Assembly: GCF_007713685.1 (NCBI RefSeq)
Contig: NZ_VMRJ01000004.1
Location: 186,001-250,000, forward strand
Direction of reading: 5' to 3'
DNA: 64,000 nt
From: Hymenobacter setariae
GTDB lineage: Bacteria > Bacteroidota > Bacteroidia > Cytophagales > Hymenobacteraceae
Shown here: positions 1 to 8,306 of the stretch, piece by piece
Layout: each line of letters starts with the position of its first letter
Numbering within the stretch: position 1 is the stretch's first letter
Notes under the pieces: generated by a model
What the model was told of the DNA's origin: nothing
Database searches by the model: none
The model's input: only the letters and a program-made list of their open reading frames with translations
Translations under genes and position numbers: made by a program

Positions 1-541
1 GGTTGGCCGAAGCAGTTGCCAGTTTGCCAAACGCCAGGTTGGGGTTGGGATCATAGGGGTACACTGCAAATTCGAACAGTGAATAGCCGTAGCCAGTGCC
101 GCGGGCAGTGCCCCGCATGCGTACATAGCGGCCGCTTTTACCGAGGTCGGTGTAGTCGTTGGTAGTCGAGGCGTTGCCCGTTACGCTTTTGGCCGTGGCC
201 CAAGTACCGCTTACCACGTTGGTCCAGCTAGCATCGCTCGGCGCGGCCGTAACCGCAGAAATGTCGAGTGTAAAATCTTTACCCAGCGCTGTCTCCCAAG
301 ACAGCCGAATACGGTCGATGGACTGCACCGAACCTAGGTCAACTATGATATACTGCGGGTCGCTAGAGCTGCTTTCCCAGCGGGTGCCACTGTTGCCATC
401 AAAGGCATTGCTTGCTGCCTGCACCGCCGACGAAGCAATGGCGGCTTTGCCTAGCGCTAGGTTTTGGGCAAACAGCGGACTGTTAGCAAGTAGTAGGAAA
501 GCTAGCAGCCATGTTATGCGCTGCACTACGTAAGATTTCAT
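1..541 (-). CDS. Secreted F5/8 type C (discoidin) domain protein, N-terminal part; gene continues past the left edge
   Basis: Reading the minus strand from the ATG at 539-541 gives an uninterrupted frame to the window edge (180 codons). It opens with a signal peptide (MKSYVVQRITWLLAFLLLAN, cleavage likely after a FAQ motif near residue 26). A full discoidin/F5-8C domain follows: 'NLALGKAAIASS' at its start, the 'AFDGNSGTRWESS' segment, 'YIIVDLGSVQSIDRIRLSWE', and the closing 'GRYVRMRGTARGTGYGYSLFEF'. A second copy of the domain start ('NLAFGKLATASAN') begins right at the edge, so tandem carbohydrate-binding domains are likely. Such domains usually sit on secreted glycosidases or adhesins; the catalytic part, if any, lies outside the window. 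Confidence 0.85.
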   Translation of the reverse strand, partial: MKSYVVQRITWLLAFLLLANSPLFAQNLALGKAAIASSAVQAASNAFDGNSGTRWESSSSDPQYIIVDLGSVQSIDRIRLSWETALGKDFTLDISAVTAAPSDASWTNVVSGTWATAKSVTGNASTTNDYTDLGKSGRYVRMRGTARGTGYGYSLFEFAVYPYDPNPNLAFGKLATASAN

Positions 542-864
542 AGTAAAAAGGAACACTAGCTGTTGGGCATCTCCCGAAGGATATACAAAACTAGATTTCC
601 TTAATATGTCTAAAATCCGATTACGCCAAGCTCATCCGTTTCCTAGCTAAACGCGTCATTTTGCTTTGTAGCCAATACGAATTTCTATCGCTACCTAAAC
701 GCGCCACCCCTAAAAGTACTATTTATTATTCAGGTAATTCTAAGCGCTTAAAACAGCAGTTGGTGAACTACTTTAATCGCCTAGGTAGCCTCAGCACGGT
801 ACTAGCAGCCTAGGCGTGGTAAAGCCAAATGGCTATCAGCAGCACCCGGCAAGTCTTACGCTGC
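542..864. other. Intergenic stretch, lower GC, no convincing gene
   Basis: This 320-base gap is noticeably more AT-rich than its surroundings. The plus strand holds an open frame of 72 codons at 595-813 ending in TAG, but it has no ATG and I recognise no family in its translation (a basic, Lys/Arg/Leu-rich sequence). It contains two CCTAGG sites (780 and 809). It probably holds the promoter of the discoidin gene; I see no clear -7 box. Confidence 0.4.
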
Positions 865-1230
865 TTACAACTCCTCGCTAGCCTCGGCTAGCTCGGCGCG
901 CACGGCCTTGGGTAGCGAGGCCACCACGAGCTGATACGAGTGGGTAATCCACTGGCGCAGTTGGGCCACGGTGGCCCCGGCGCCGATGACCACCGTGTTC
1001 CAATGCTTTTTATTCTGGTGAAAACCCGGTAGCACGTAGTCGTAGCGCTCGCGCAACTCTACGGCCAGTTCGGGGTCACACTTTAGGTTAATACTCGCGA
1101 ACGTCTGCAAGCTGGTGAGGGCAAATATTTTACCACCCACCTTAAATGCGAGCGTGTCGGGGCCAAAAGGAAGTTCCTCAGTGGCACCCGGCAAACTCAA
1201 ACAGAAATCGCGATACTCTTCAATGTTCAT
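865..1230 (-). CDS. MmcQ/YjbR family protein
   Basis: The 121-residue product has the MmcQ/YjbR fold signature: N-terminal 'MNIEEYRDFCLSLPGATEELPFG', the middle 'KVGGKIFALTSL', the 'INLKCDPELAVELRERY' segment and 'LPGFHQNKKHWNTVV' before the C-terminal helices. Length matches the family (about 115-125 residues). These proteins have a double-wing DNA-binding-like fold and are often annotated as DNA-binding, but their role is not established. It lies 12 bases downstream of the small membrane-protein gene on the same strand, so the two may be co-transcribed. Confidence 0.88.
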   Translation of the reverse strand: MNIEEYRDFCLSLPGATEELPFGPDTLAFKVGGKIFALTSLQTFASINLKCDPELAVELRERYDYVLPGFHQNKKHWNTVVIGAGATVAQLRQWITHSYQLVVASLPKAVRAELAEASEEL

Positions 1231-1242
1231 GCGAAGCCGGGC

Positions 1243-1443
1243 TTAGCGGATAAACCAGCGGTAGAGCAGCACGCCCAGGCCCACCAAGAACATTGCCATG
1301 CTCAGCTTATTGATGAAGTGCATGGTGCGCAGGTTGAAGTTGGATTTGCGATTCGGGTCGGCCTTGCGAAAGAAATAACCGAAGGCGGGGCCGAAGTTAA
1401 AAAGGTCTTTACCGTTCATATTGATAGAGGCTAGTGCCGCCAA
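1243..1443 (-). CDS. Small conserved membrane protein of unknown function
   Basis: A 66-residue protein with a soluble N-terminal half containing 'NFGPAFGYFFRKADPNRKSN' and one C-terminal membrane helix ('MAMFLVGLGVLLYRWFI'). This arrangement (FGYFFRKxDPNR, then a conserved NFNLRTMHxINK stretch, then one helix) is what I associate with a small Bacteroidota-specific unknown family. I cannot name a function. It precedes the MmcQ/YjbR gene on the same strand with a 12-base gap. The second methionine (residue 9, MNGKDLFNFG) is an alternative start. Confidence 0.65.
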   Translation of the reverse strand: MAALASINMNGKDLFNFGPAFGYFFRKADPNRKSNFNLRTMHFINKLSMAMFLVGLGVLLYRWFIR

Positions 1444-1520
1444 ATTAACACCTAGGGCGGCAGAATGATTGCGTAAAAACCTGAATTTTCAGCAGTATCT
1501 CGATACTTTAATAGACTGAG

Positions 1521-2303
1521 CTATATGTCTCGCCGCTCGCGCCAAGCTAACCCAGCGGGCAGCTCGGCAGCCGAAAATTCGAGGTGCACTACCCGACGCG
1601 GCCGGTCGCTGGTGCTGCGATTGGAGGCGTGCAGCACCAGCGGTTTCATGAGCATAGCCCCGCCGGCGGGCACGGCACATACAGTGGCTGTGGCGGTGTG
1701 GGCTGCAATGGTTTCGGCGGGCACCACGCCGCCTAGGTGCGAGCCAGGCACTACTTTAAGAGCGCCGTTGGTGGCGTCGCAGTCGTCTAGGTGCAGGCGG
1801 ATGGTAACGGTATTTTCGAGCACTTCTACTGGGGGTTGTACCGCTACCCAGCCGGCTTTGGCAGTCCAGGGGCCAAAGCCAGGCAGGTCGTCAGCGCGGC
1901 GGTCTACGTTTACCATTAAGTCCTGGTGCCAGGCCACTAGCCAGTTAGACCCAGCAGGCTTATCAAAATAGATGGCCTTGGTGAGGTGGCAGCCAGCCGG
2001 AAAAAGCGTACCTAGGAGACTACGCAGGGCGGGCGTGTCGAGCAGCGGCCACAGCGCGGGCACCTCACCCAGCAAGTTGCGAATAGCAAATACGTCCTGG
2101 CTACGCCGAAAATTGGGGCCAGCGGCGGGGGCGGCCTCGAGGCAGGCCAGCAGCGCGGCTACCTCAGCAGTGGTGTAAAGCGTAGGTAGCGTAGCGTGGC
2201 CGTCGGCAGCCAGTTGATGGGCCAGGGCAGAGGTGGCAGGTGCGGTCATGGGCAGCAAAGCTACGCCTCTGCTGAATCGGGATTGAGTCGCATCTTGCGG
2301 CAT
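1521..2303 (-). CDS. Phytanoyl-CoA dioxygenase (PhyH) family protein
   Basis: The 260-residue product fits the Fe(II)/2-oxoglutarate-dependent PhyH family. The iron-binding HxD is in 'WLVAWHQDLMVNVDRR', the distal histidine is in 'LMKPLVLHASNRS', and the arginine that would hold 2-oxoglutarate follows in 'DRPRRVVHLEF'. 'LHLDDCDATNGALKVVPGSH' is the characteristic central strand-turn. The substrate cannot be read from sequence; bacterial members hydroxylate a range of small molecules. The first 18 residues look non-conserved, so the internal ATG at 2247-2249 (MTAPATSALAHQL) is a good alternative start. It is divergent from the NTF2-like gene at 2330, leaving only 26 bases between them. Confidence 0.82.
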   Translation of the reverse strand: MPQDATQSRFSRGVALLPMTAPATSALAHQLAADGHATLPTLYTTAEVAALLACLEAAPAAGPNFRRSQDVFAIRNLLGEVPALWPLLDTPALRSLLGTLFPAGCHLTKAIYFDKPAGSNWLVAWHQDLMVNVDRRADDLPGFGPWTAKAGWVAVQPPVEVLENTVTIRLHLDDCDATNGALKVVPGSHLGGVVPAETIAAHTATATVCAVPAGGAMLMKPLVLHASNRSTSDRPRRVVHLEFSAAELPAGLAWRERRDI

Positions 2304-2329
2304 CCTAGGCAGCTTTTTGCTTTCAACTT

Positions 2330-2797
2330 ATGCACCCACGCACTACTCTACTGCTGCTAGCGCTGGCTAGCAGCACCAGCCCCGCCCTAGCCCAAAAAGC
2401 CGCCTCCGAAACTGAGGCCGTGAAGCAAACTGTCACTATGTTTTTCGACGGTATGCGCCGGGGCGATAGCACACTAGTGCGCCGCGCCCTAGCGCCGGGC
2501 GCGGTTTTCCACGGCATTGGCGGCCGGCCCGGCCAGCCCCCTACCCTACAAATTGAAAGCATTACTAGCTTCCTCAAAGCAGTAGGTACGCCCCACCCCG
2601 AAGTCTGGGACGAACGCGTGCAGTTCGAGCGTGTACTCATCGACGCCAACCTAGCCAGCGTGTGGGCGCCATATGAGTTCTACCTAGGTAGCAAATTCAG
2701 CCACTGCGGCTACGATTCCTTCCAACTGGTGAAGCTGGCCGACGGCTGGAAAATCGCGCACATCATTGATACACGCAGGAAGGAGAAGTGTAAGTAG
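2330..2797 (+). CDS. Secreted NTF2-like / SnoaL-like (lumazine-binding type) protein
   Basis: A 155-residue product with a signal peptide (MHPRTTLLLLALASSTSPALA, then QKA) and one NTF2-like domain. The domain opens with 'EAVKQTVTMFFDGMRRGD', passes through 'ALAPGAVFHGIGG' and ends with 'SFQLVKLADGWKIAHIIDTRRK', the usual final strand of the fold. Proteins of this group are compact exported domains that bind or convert small molecules; no catalytic residue pattern lets me be more specific. It converges on the two minus-strand genes that begin at 2809, with 11 bases between the stop codons. Confidence 0.8.
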   Translation: MHPRTTLLLLALASSTSPALAQKAASETEAVKQTVTMFFDGMRRGDSTLVRRALAPGAVFHGIGGRPGQPPTLQIESITSFLKAVGTPHPEVWDERVQFERVLIDANLASVWAPYEFYLGSKFSHCGYDSFQLVKLADGWKIAHIIDTRRKEKCK

Positions 2798-2808
2798 TAA
2801 GTGTTTTA

Positions 2809-3087
2809 TTAATCACCGAAAGCGACAAGGCCACACCCGCCTGCAAATGCCTGCTTTACAATAGATGCTAAGTTGGGGATAGCTGCCTCAAGAACTGGCG
2901 TCAACATAGCCCGTTTCTGCTGTATCTGCTGGCTACTCCATCGGAACTTACCGTAGTAGTCGAGATGACTTTCGATAAGATTTACTTCTTGCGCCCGCTC
3001 AAATTCTTCGTACTCAATCCCACCAGCATAGCCTAGGCTACGCGTATATATAGGCTTTTCATCAGAGATAAAGCTGAAGTCCAGCAT
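2809..3087 (-). CDS. Hypothetical protein, possible immunity-type partner
   Basis: A 92-residue acidic and aromatic protein beginning MLDFSFISDEKPIYTRSLGY with a helix-rich C-terminal half. I do not recognise a family. It follows the SUKH-like gene by nine bases on the same strand, and both genes are distinctly lower in GC than the core genes around them. Small tandem lower-GC genes of this kind are often immunity proteins for contact-dependent or polymorphic toxins, but no toxin gene is visible here, so that role is only a suggestion. Confidence 0.6.
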   Translation of the reverse strand: MLDFSFISDEKPIYTRSLGYAGGIEYEEFERAQEVNLIESHLDYYGKFRWSSQQIQQKRAMLTPVLEAAIPNLASIVKQAFAGGCGLVAFGD

Positions 3088-3096
3088 ATAAATTTC

Positions 3097-3606
3097 TTAT
3101 GTTAGGTCGCTATAGCCAGCAAATTCTGACCCCATATAAGCGGCTGCTTCATAAGCATCTATGGGATAACCTTCTATAAAGGTGGAGTTCCAGTAGAACT
3201 GCCCAAGCGAACAATTCATTTTGATTAAATATTTTCGAGGGTCTTCCTCTGGCTTTTCCCAGAAGTAATCGTGGAATAGAATACCTGCCTGGTAATCGAG
3301 CAAATCTAACGTTACCATATCGCCGTTGAGACTACTGCCTACAAGGAGCAAATTCGTGTGTAGTGCCCGCTTGAAGTCTTCGTCCCAATCACAGTTTTTC
3401 TTCAGGCAATTGGTTTGCATGAACGTGAATTCTCCGGCCTTCATTTTCATATCGAAGGAGAATTGAGCGAAAAACGTTTGCGCCTCTGGGCTTGCGCCAA
3501 GGTCTCGCAGTACAGCCGCATTTTCCTCCCGTAAGGGCTCGACGTAACGGTGTGGATTAGCCTCTTTTGCCTGCAAGGCTAGTTGCATTTTTTCGGCGTC
3601 TAGCAT
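3097..3606 (-). CDS. SMI1/KNR4 (SUKH)-like protein, possible immunity protein
   Basis: A 169-residue protein. Its central stretch 'VGSSLNGDMVTLDLLDYQAG' followed by 'ILFHDYFWEKPEEDPRKYL' and 'MNCSLGQFYWN' matches the pattern of SUKH-superfamily proteins: a G-D-x-(h)-x-L-D strand, a turn with an aromatic/His segment, and a final helix that places a side chain after 'SLGQF'. Many bacterial SUKH proteins neutralise toxins delivered by other cells. No cognate toxin is next to it; the upstream neighbour is ispG (3 bases away), an unlikely functional partner. The assignment rests on pattern resemblance only. Confidence 0.6.
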   Translation of the reverse strand: MLDAEKMQLALQAKEANPHRYVEPLREENAAVLRDLGASPEAQTFFAQFSFDMKMKAGEFTFMQTNCLKKNCDWDEDFKRALHTNLLLVGSSLNGDMVTLDLLDYQAGILFHDYFWEKPEEDPRKYLIKMNCSLGQFYWNSTFIEGYPIDAYEAAAYMGSEFAGYSDLT

Positions 3607-3609
3607 ACG

Positions 3610-5619
3610 CTACACCCCCATTGGCTCGCCTACTACTTCCTTTTCTATCCATTTACCATCCTCGCGCATGAGTTCGATTAGCTCGTCTACGGCGCGTTCT
3701 TCGGGCACGGCTTTCTTGATGACTTCCTGGCCGCGGTAAAGGGCGATTTTGCCTTTACCCACGCCTACGTAGCCGTAATCGGCGTCGGCCATTTCGCCGG
3801 GGCCGTTCACGATGCAGCCCATGATGCCGATTTTGATACCCTTGAGGTGGTCGGTGCGCTTGCGAATCATGGCGGTGGTTTCCTGCAAGTCGAAGAGCGT
3901 GCGGCCACAGCTAGGGCAGCTGATGTATTCGGTCTTGCTCATGCGGGTACGAGCCGCCTGCAAAATACCGAAGCTCAACTGGTTGAGACTATCAATTGTA
4001 TCGAGCCACTGCGCCTGGGTGTAGTCGGCGGGCAGGCGGCTGGTGCCGAGCACAATGCCATCGCCGAGGCCGTCGATGAGCAGGCCCCCTAGGTCGGTGG
4101 CTGCGTCGAGCTGGGTTTGCTCGGCAGCTTGGGCGGGGTAGTCGTGGTCGAGCAGTACTGGGCAGGTAATGCCGTGGTTGATAAGCTCGAAGAAGGCACG
4201 GCGCATCTCGGGCATGGCGTGCGCATTGAGGCTGTGCAGCACCAGCACCACAGTGGGGTCTTGGCGCAGGCGCTCCAGCAGCGGAGCGTCGAGCGCGTCG
4301 AGGGTCAGCAGCAGGAAGTTGAGCTGCGGGTGGTTGACGAGCGACGTATTGGGATGCGCATCAGCCATGTAGCGGTCGGCCGTCATGAGCGGGTATTGCT
4401 CGGGGCGGCGGCCCCCATCAACCCAGGCCGGATAGTTCACAATTTCGCGCAAGCCGTTAGGCAGCATGAAGGGCACGGGCCGCTCGCCGGTGTAGATGTA
4501 GTCAGCCCCTAGGTCCGACATCTGGAATTTATCCAGAAAAGGCGAGTACAGGTGCCCAGCGGCGCGCAGGTCAGCGTATTCGAGCTGCGGCAGGCGCGAC
4601 AAATCGGCCACCACGCGGGGCACATTGAGACCGCCAAAGTTGGCCACCTCGTGCGTGTGGCGGCGGTAATACTGGAACGGGTTGATGGGCTCCTCCCCTA
4701 CCAGCGGCTTGATGGGCTGGGCCAGCGCGGCACGGCTGGTGTAGCGGTTGATGAGCATGCGGGCCACCGGGGCCTCGTGCTCAGGCGCTTCGGTGAGGCT
4801 CACGCGCACAGTGTCACCTAGGCCGTCTTCGAGCAGCGTGCCGATGCCCACGGCGCTCTTGATGCGGCCATCTTCGGCTTCGCCGGCCTCAGTCACGCCT
4901 AGGTGCAACGGGTAGGGCTGTAGACCCTCTTCGTCAAGCTTTTGCACTAGCAGGCGGTAGGCTTGCACCATCACTTGGGTGTTGCTGGCTTTCATACTCA
5001 GCACCACATCGTAGTAGTTCTCTTCTTCGCAGAGGCGCAAAAACTCCAGCGCCGACTCTACCATGCCGAGCGGCGTATCGCCGTAGCGGCTCAGAATACG
5101 GTCGGACAGCGAGCCGTGGTTGGTACCGATGCGCATGGCGGTGCCATACTGCTTGCAGATTTTCACCAGCGGCCGGAACCGCTCACGGATGCGCTCGACC
5201 TCGGCCGCGTAGCTGGCGTCGGTGTAGTTGATTTCCTCAAATTTCTTTTTATCGGCGTAGTTGCCGGGGTTCACGCGCACTTTCTCCACAATGCGGGCGG
5301 CTAGCTCGGCGGCGTTGGGCGTGAAGTGGATGTCGGCAATAAGTGGCACGTTGCAGCCACGCGCCCGTAGCTGCTTCTTGATTTCCAGTAAGTTCTGGGC
5401 CTCTTTTACGCTGGGTGCGGTAATGCGCACCAGCTCGCAGCCGGCCTCTACCATACGCAAGGTCTGCTCCACCGACCCTAGGGTATCCATGGTATCCACG
5501 GTGGTCATGCTCTGCACCCGGATGGGATAGTCGCCGCCAAGGGGCACGCCCCCAATATTAACTACCCGCGCCACACGGCGTTTATACTCGGTAAGGCTGG
5601 GGCAATACTGCTTATTCAT
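3610..5619 (-). CDS. ispG: 4-hydroxy-3-methylbut-2-enyl diphosphate synthase, large form (IspG/GcpE)
   Basis: IspG converts 2-C-methyl-erythritol 2,4-cyclodiphosphate to HMBPP in the non-mevalonate isoprenoid pathway. The 669-residue length is the large form found in Bacteroidota, Chlamydiae and plants, with an extra central domain between the TIM barrel and the iron-sulfur domain. The barrel begins 'PIRVQSMTTVDTMDT' and includes 'LIADIHFTPNAAELA' and 'GTNHGSLSDRI'. The [4Fe-4S] ligands are visible as C568 and C571 (SCPSCGRT) and C602 (GCIVNGPGE), and the conserved acidic residue after it is in the GPGE motif. A well-formed promoter lies at 5663-5691. The two immunity-like genes downstream may be read through from it. 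Confidence 0.97.
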   Translation of the reverse strand: MNKQYCPSLTEYKRRVARVVNIGGVPLGGDYPIRVQSMTTVDTMDTLGSVEQTLRMVEAGCELVRITAPSVKEAQNLLEIKKQLRARGCNVPLIADIHFTPNAAELAARIVEKVRVNPGNYADKKKFEEINYTDASYAAEVERIRERFRPLVKICKQYGTAMRIGTNHGSLSDRILSRYGDTPLGMVESALEFLRLCEEENYYDVVLSMKASNTQVMVQAYRLLVQKLDEEGLQPYPLHLGVTEAGEAEDGRIKSAVGIGTLLEDGLGDTVRVSLTEAPEHEAPVARMLINRYTSRAALAQPIKPLVGEEPINPFQYYRRHTHEVANFGGLNVPRVVADLSRLPQLEYADLRAAGHLYSPFLDKFQMSDLGADYIYTGERPVPFMLPNGLREIVNYPAWVDGGRRPEQYPLMTADRYMADAHPNTSLVNHPQLNFLLLTLDALDAPLLERLRQDPTVVLVLHSLNAHAMPEMRRAFFELINHGITCPVLLDHDYPAQAAEQTQLDAATDLGGLLIDGLGDGIVLGTSRLPADYTQAQWLDTIDSLNQLSFGILQAARTRMSKTEYISCPSCGRTLFDLQETTAMIRKRTDHLKGIKIGIMGCIVNGPGEMADADYGYVGVGKGKIALYRGQEVIKKAVPEERAVDELIELMREDGKWIEKEVVGEPMGV

Positions 5620-5662
5620 AACCTAAAAACTGCGTCCGAAAGGCGAAAGTTGCGACTTGCCG

Positions 5663-5691
5663 CAAAGGTACGGCTGGGCTCGTGGGCGCAA
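5663..5691 (-). promoter_or_regulatory. Bacteroidota-type promoter (-33 TTG, -7 TACCTTTG) for ispG
   Basis: On the minus strand, TTG (5689-5691) is followed after 18 bases by TACCTTTG (5663-5670), matching the Bacteroidota primary-sigma consensus TTG-N17-20-TAnnTTTG. Transcription would start near 5656, giving a leader of roughly 37 bases before the ispG ATG. Confidence 0.65.
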
Positions 5692-5745
5692 CTTCCAGGC
5701 CAGCCTGCTTGTCTGTCTGGCAAGATTATTATTTCGTTGGTTTTT

Positions 5746-6231
5746 ATGCCTAGGTCTTCTTTCTTGCTTCTCAGTGCCGGGCTGCTACTGGCCGTGCCCA
5801 GCTTCGCCCAACGCGTAGCCGTGCTCAAGTTTCCGGCTTTGCAGCAGCGCCTCGCCCGCCCCAGCGACACAACTTACGTCGTCAATTTCTGGGCTACCTG
5901 GTGCGGTCCCTGCGTGCAAGAGATGGCCGGCCTTGAGAAAGTGCGCGCCGCGCAAGCGGGTAAAAAAGTGAAATTCATCCTCGTGAGCCTTGACTATGTC
6001 GCGCAGCTCGAAAAAAAGGTGAAGCCCTTCGTGCAGAAGCACGGCCTTAAATCGGAGGTGTTGCTGCTCGATGAAACCGACCCCAATACCTGGCTGCACA
6101 AGGTAGACCGGCAGTGGTCAGGCTCTATCCCGTTCACCTTGATTTTTAATAACAAAACTCAAAAACGGGCCACGTTTGAGCACGCGGTCACAGCCCTCGA
6201 GCTTACGGCAGAGCTACGTAAGTTTCTATAG
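5746..6231 (+). CDS. TlpA-like periplasmic thioredoxin-fold protein
   Basis: The ATG at 5746 gives a 161-residue protein with a signal peptide (MPRSSFLLLSAGLLLAVPSF, then AQR) and a redoxin domain. The active site 'NFWATWCGPCVQEM' places the cysteines at residues 53 and 56, and the cis-proline loop is present as 'GSIPFTLIFNN'. These exported thioredoxins reduce disulfides or deliver electrons in the periplasm; here no cytochrome-maturation gene is adjacent. Upstream in-frame codons exist back to 5650, but they translate to a sequence with no signal-peptide character, so the internal ATG was chosen. It is divergent from ispG. Confidence 0.87.
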   Translation: MPRSSFLLLSAGLLLAVPSFAQRVAVLKFPALQQRLARPSDTTYVVNFWATWCGPCVQEMAGLEKVRAAQAGKKVKFILVSLDYVAQLEKKVKPFVQKHGLKSEVLLLDETDPNTWLHKVDRQWSGSIPFTLIFNNKTQKRATFEHAVTALELTAELRKFL

Positions 6232-6316
6232 CCGCAACGTTGCCCTCCTGAGCTTCCTGAAGCATACTCATAAAACAGCGCCCTAGGTGATGTGATAGCG
6301 AGACTTTTATAGCTTA

Positions 6317-7291
6317 CTACTCCGCTATCTGCAGCACGATTTTGCCGATGTGGGCGCTGCTTTCCATGCGTTGGTGCGCGGCGGCCGCTTCGGCCAGCGA
6401 GAAGGTGCGGTCAATGATAGGGCGAAATTTCCCGGCGGCGATAAGCGGCCACACGTGTTGCTCGATGGCAGTGGCCAGCGCGGCTTTGAAGTCGGCCGAC
6501 CTAGGGCGCAGAGTGCTACCCGTGATGGTGAGGCGGCGGCTCATTACCTGCAGGGCGTTGAACTCAGCTTGCGCACCCTGCATGGCGTTGATGAATACCA
6601 GGCGGCCGTCGTCGTGCAATAGGCGCAGGTTTTTGGGCGTGTAGTCGCCCCCTATCATATCCAAAATTACATCGACGCCAACCTCTTTGAGCACCTGCTC
6701 AAAGTCATCGGTTTTGTAGTTGATGGCCCATTCGGCGCCTAGGTCGCGGCAGGCCTGGCACTTGGCCTCGTCACCAGCCGTGATGGCCACGCGGCTACCT
6801 AGAGCCCGCGCTAGCTGGATGGCTGTGGTGCCGATGCCACTGCTGCCGCCGTGCACCAGCAGCGTTTCGCCGGGCTGTAGCTGGCCACGCTGAAAGACGT
6901 TGTGCCACACTGTAAACACGGTTTCGGGCAGCGCGGCGGCTTCTACCATACCTAGGCCAGCGGGCACGGGCAGGCAGTGGCGGGCGTCTACTACCGCGTA
7001 GTCGGCGTAGCCGCCTGCTGCCAACAGGGCACACACAGCGTCGCCGGGCTGCCAGCGGGGCGTATTGGGGCCGCACGCTTCGACGATGCCGGCTATTTCG
7101 AGGCCGGGCACCATGCCCGTTACGTCGCCGCTACCGGCGTATTTACCTTGGCGCATCAGCACATCGGGGCGGTTGACACCAGCGGCGTGCACGCGCACCA
7201 GCACCTGGCCGGCGGCGGGTGTAGGGCGAGAAGTTTCTTGTAGGCGCAGCACCTCGGGGCCTCCGGGCGCTTGGATAGTAATAGCGTTCAT
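6317..7291 (-). CDS. NAD(P)H:quinone oxidoreductase / zinc-free medium-chain alcohol dehydrogenase family
   Basis: The 324-residue product is a medium-chain dehydrogenase/reductase of the quinone-oxidoreductase (PIG3/QOR) branch. Typical segments are 'MNAITIQAPGGPEVLRLQET', 'VRVHAAGVNRPDVLMRQGKY', 'VPGLEIAGIVEACG', the dinucleotide loop 'LVHGGSSGIGTTAIQLARAL', and 'VDVILDMIGGDYTPKNLRLL'. No structural or catalytic zinc cysteines are present, as expected for this branch. It would transfer hydride from NADPH to quinones or similar enones in the cytoplasm. It converges on the TlpA-like gene with an 85-base gap containing one CCTAGG but no clear hairpin. Confidence 0.92.
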   Translation of the reverse strand: MNAITIQAPGGPEVLRLQETSRPTPAAGQVLVRVHAAGVNRPDVLMRQGKYAGSGDVTGMVPGLEIAGIVEACGPNTPRWQPGDAVCALLAAGGYADYAVVDARHCLPVPAGLGMVEAAALPETVFTVWHNVFQRGQLQPGETLLVHGGSSGIGTTAIQLARALGSRVAITAGDEAKCQACRDLGAEWAINYKTDDFEQVLKEVGVDVILDMIGGDYTPKNLRLLHDDGRLVFINAMQGAQAEFNALQVMSRRLTITGSTLRPRSADFKAALATAIEQHVWPLIAAGKFRPIIDRTFSLAEAAAAHQRMESSAHIGKIVLQIAE

Positions 7292-7373
7292 GTGGGCTTA
7301 AACGCTAAAAAACGGTGGCTGGCTGCTTACGCAGTCAACCACCGCTCACTTAGTTACTTACCTAAATTCAAAC

Positions 7374-8270
7374 TTAAGCCGTGCGTGTCTCCAGCTGCTT
7401 GCGTAGGTTTTGCACTTCGTGCTCCAGCTCCAGGTTGCGGAAGGTGACTTTGGCTTCTAGGTCGGCGTAGGAGTTTTGTAGCTGCTCTTGCAACTGGCGC
7501 ATTTCCGTCACATCGGTGTTGGTACCCAGCCAGCGCACAGTATGGCCTTGTTCGTCGCGGATGGGCACGGCGCGGGTCAAAAACCAACGGTATTCGCCAT
7601 CTTGCCCACGCAGCGGAAACGTTAGTTCCCACGGCTCGCCTTTAGCCCAAGCTTGGCTTACAAACTCTACCACGGATTTAGCAAAGCTGGGGTGATGTAC
7701 CTTTTCCCAGCCCCAGCCTTCCATTGCGGCTAGGTCGGTACCCGTGTAGTCGTACCAGCGCTTGTTGTACCAATAGATGTGGCCATCGGGCCGGGCCATC
7801 CACGATAGCTGCGCCACATTGTCGGCTAGGGTTGTAAACTCCGACTCACGCTCGATTAGCGCCTCAGCAGCCAGCTTCTGGTCGTGAATATCGGTGCAGG
7901 TACCAAACCACGTTACGATGGTCCCCGCTTCGTTGCGCCGCGGCAGAGCCTGGCCCAGAAACCAGCGGTAGTCGCCTTCTCTTGACTTAAAGCGGTACTC
8001 AATCTCATAGTTGTCGCCGGTGGCCAGCGAGTGCCCCCACACCTGGCGAGCACGGGCGCGGTCGTCAGGGTGCAGCAGGTTGTTCCACATATCGGGGCCC
8101 ACACTGTCGGCCAGCGTATAGCCGGTGTAGTCAATCCAGCGCTGGTTGAAGTAAATGTGGTTGCCCGTAGGGTCAGTTATCCACACCAACTGCGGAATAA
8201 AATCGGCCAAAAAATGGAATTCGCTTTCTATCGAAGTCGGCAGGGTAGGCACAGGAAGGGGGGTAGCCAC
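7374..8270 (-). CDS. PAS-only protein with two PAS domains and a C-terminal coiled coil
   Basis: A 298-residue protein read from GTG at 8268-8270. Two PAS (fold type PAS_3) domains are evident. The first begins 'FHFLADFIPQLVWITDPTG' and ends with a PAC segment 'VTWFGTCTDIHDQKLAAE'; the second begins 'FTTLADNVAQLSWMARPDG' and ends 'VRWLGTNTDVTEMRQLQE'. The last 50 residues are a predicted coiled coil (QLQEQLQNSYADLEAKV...). There is no histidine kinase, GGDEF or other output domain, so it is probably a sensor adaptor that signals through a partner. No kinase gene is nearby. Confidence 0.85.
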   Translation of the reverse strand: MATPLPVPTLPTSIESEFHFLADFIPQLVWITDPTGNHIYFNQRWIDYTGYTLADSVGPDMWNNLLHPDDRARARQVWGHSLATGDNYEIEYRFKSREGDYRWFLGQALPRRNEAGTIVTWFGTCTDIHDQKLAAEALIERESEFTTLADNVAQLSWMARPDGHIYWYNKRWYDYTGTDLAAMEGWGWEKVHHPSFAKSVVEFVSQAWAKGEPWELTFPLRGQDGEYRWFLTRAVPIRDEQGHTVRWLGTNTDVTEMRQLQEQLQNSYADLEAKVTFRNLELEHEVQNLRKQLETRTA

Positions 8271-8306
8271 GGCAAAAACAATAACGTTTTATTTCTTGAC
8301 AATGGA

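Noticed and set aside
159..533. Open frame of 124 codons on the plus strand
   Set aside because: It lies antisense to the discoidin-domain gene and its translation shows no family; the minus frame has a signal peptide and a full domain.
1525..1971. Plus-strand open frame of 148 codons
   Set aside because: Antisense shadow of the PhyH family gene, which holds the metal motifs.
4117..4512. Plus-strand open frame within ispG
   Set aside because: Arises from the high GC of ispG read in antisense; no domain or start signal.
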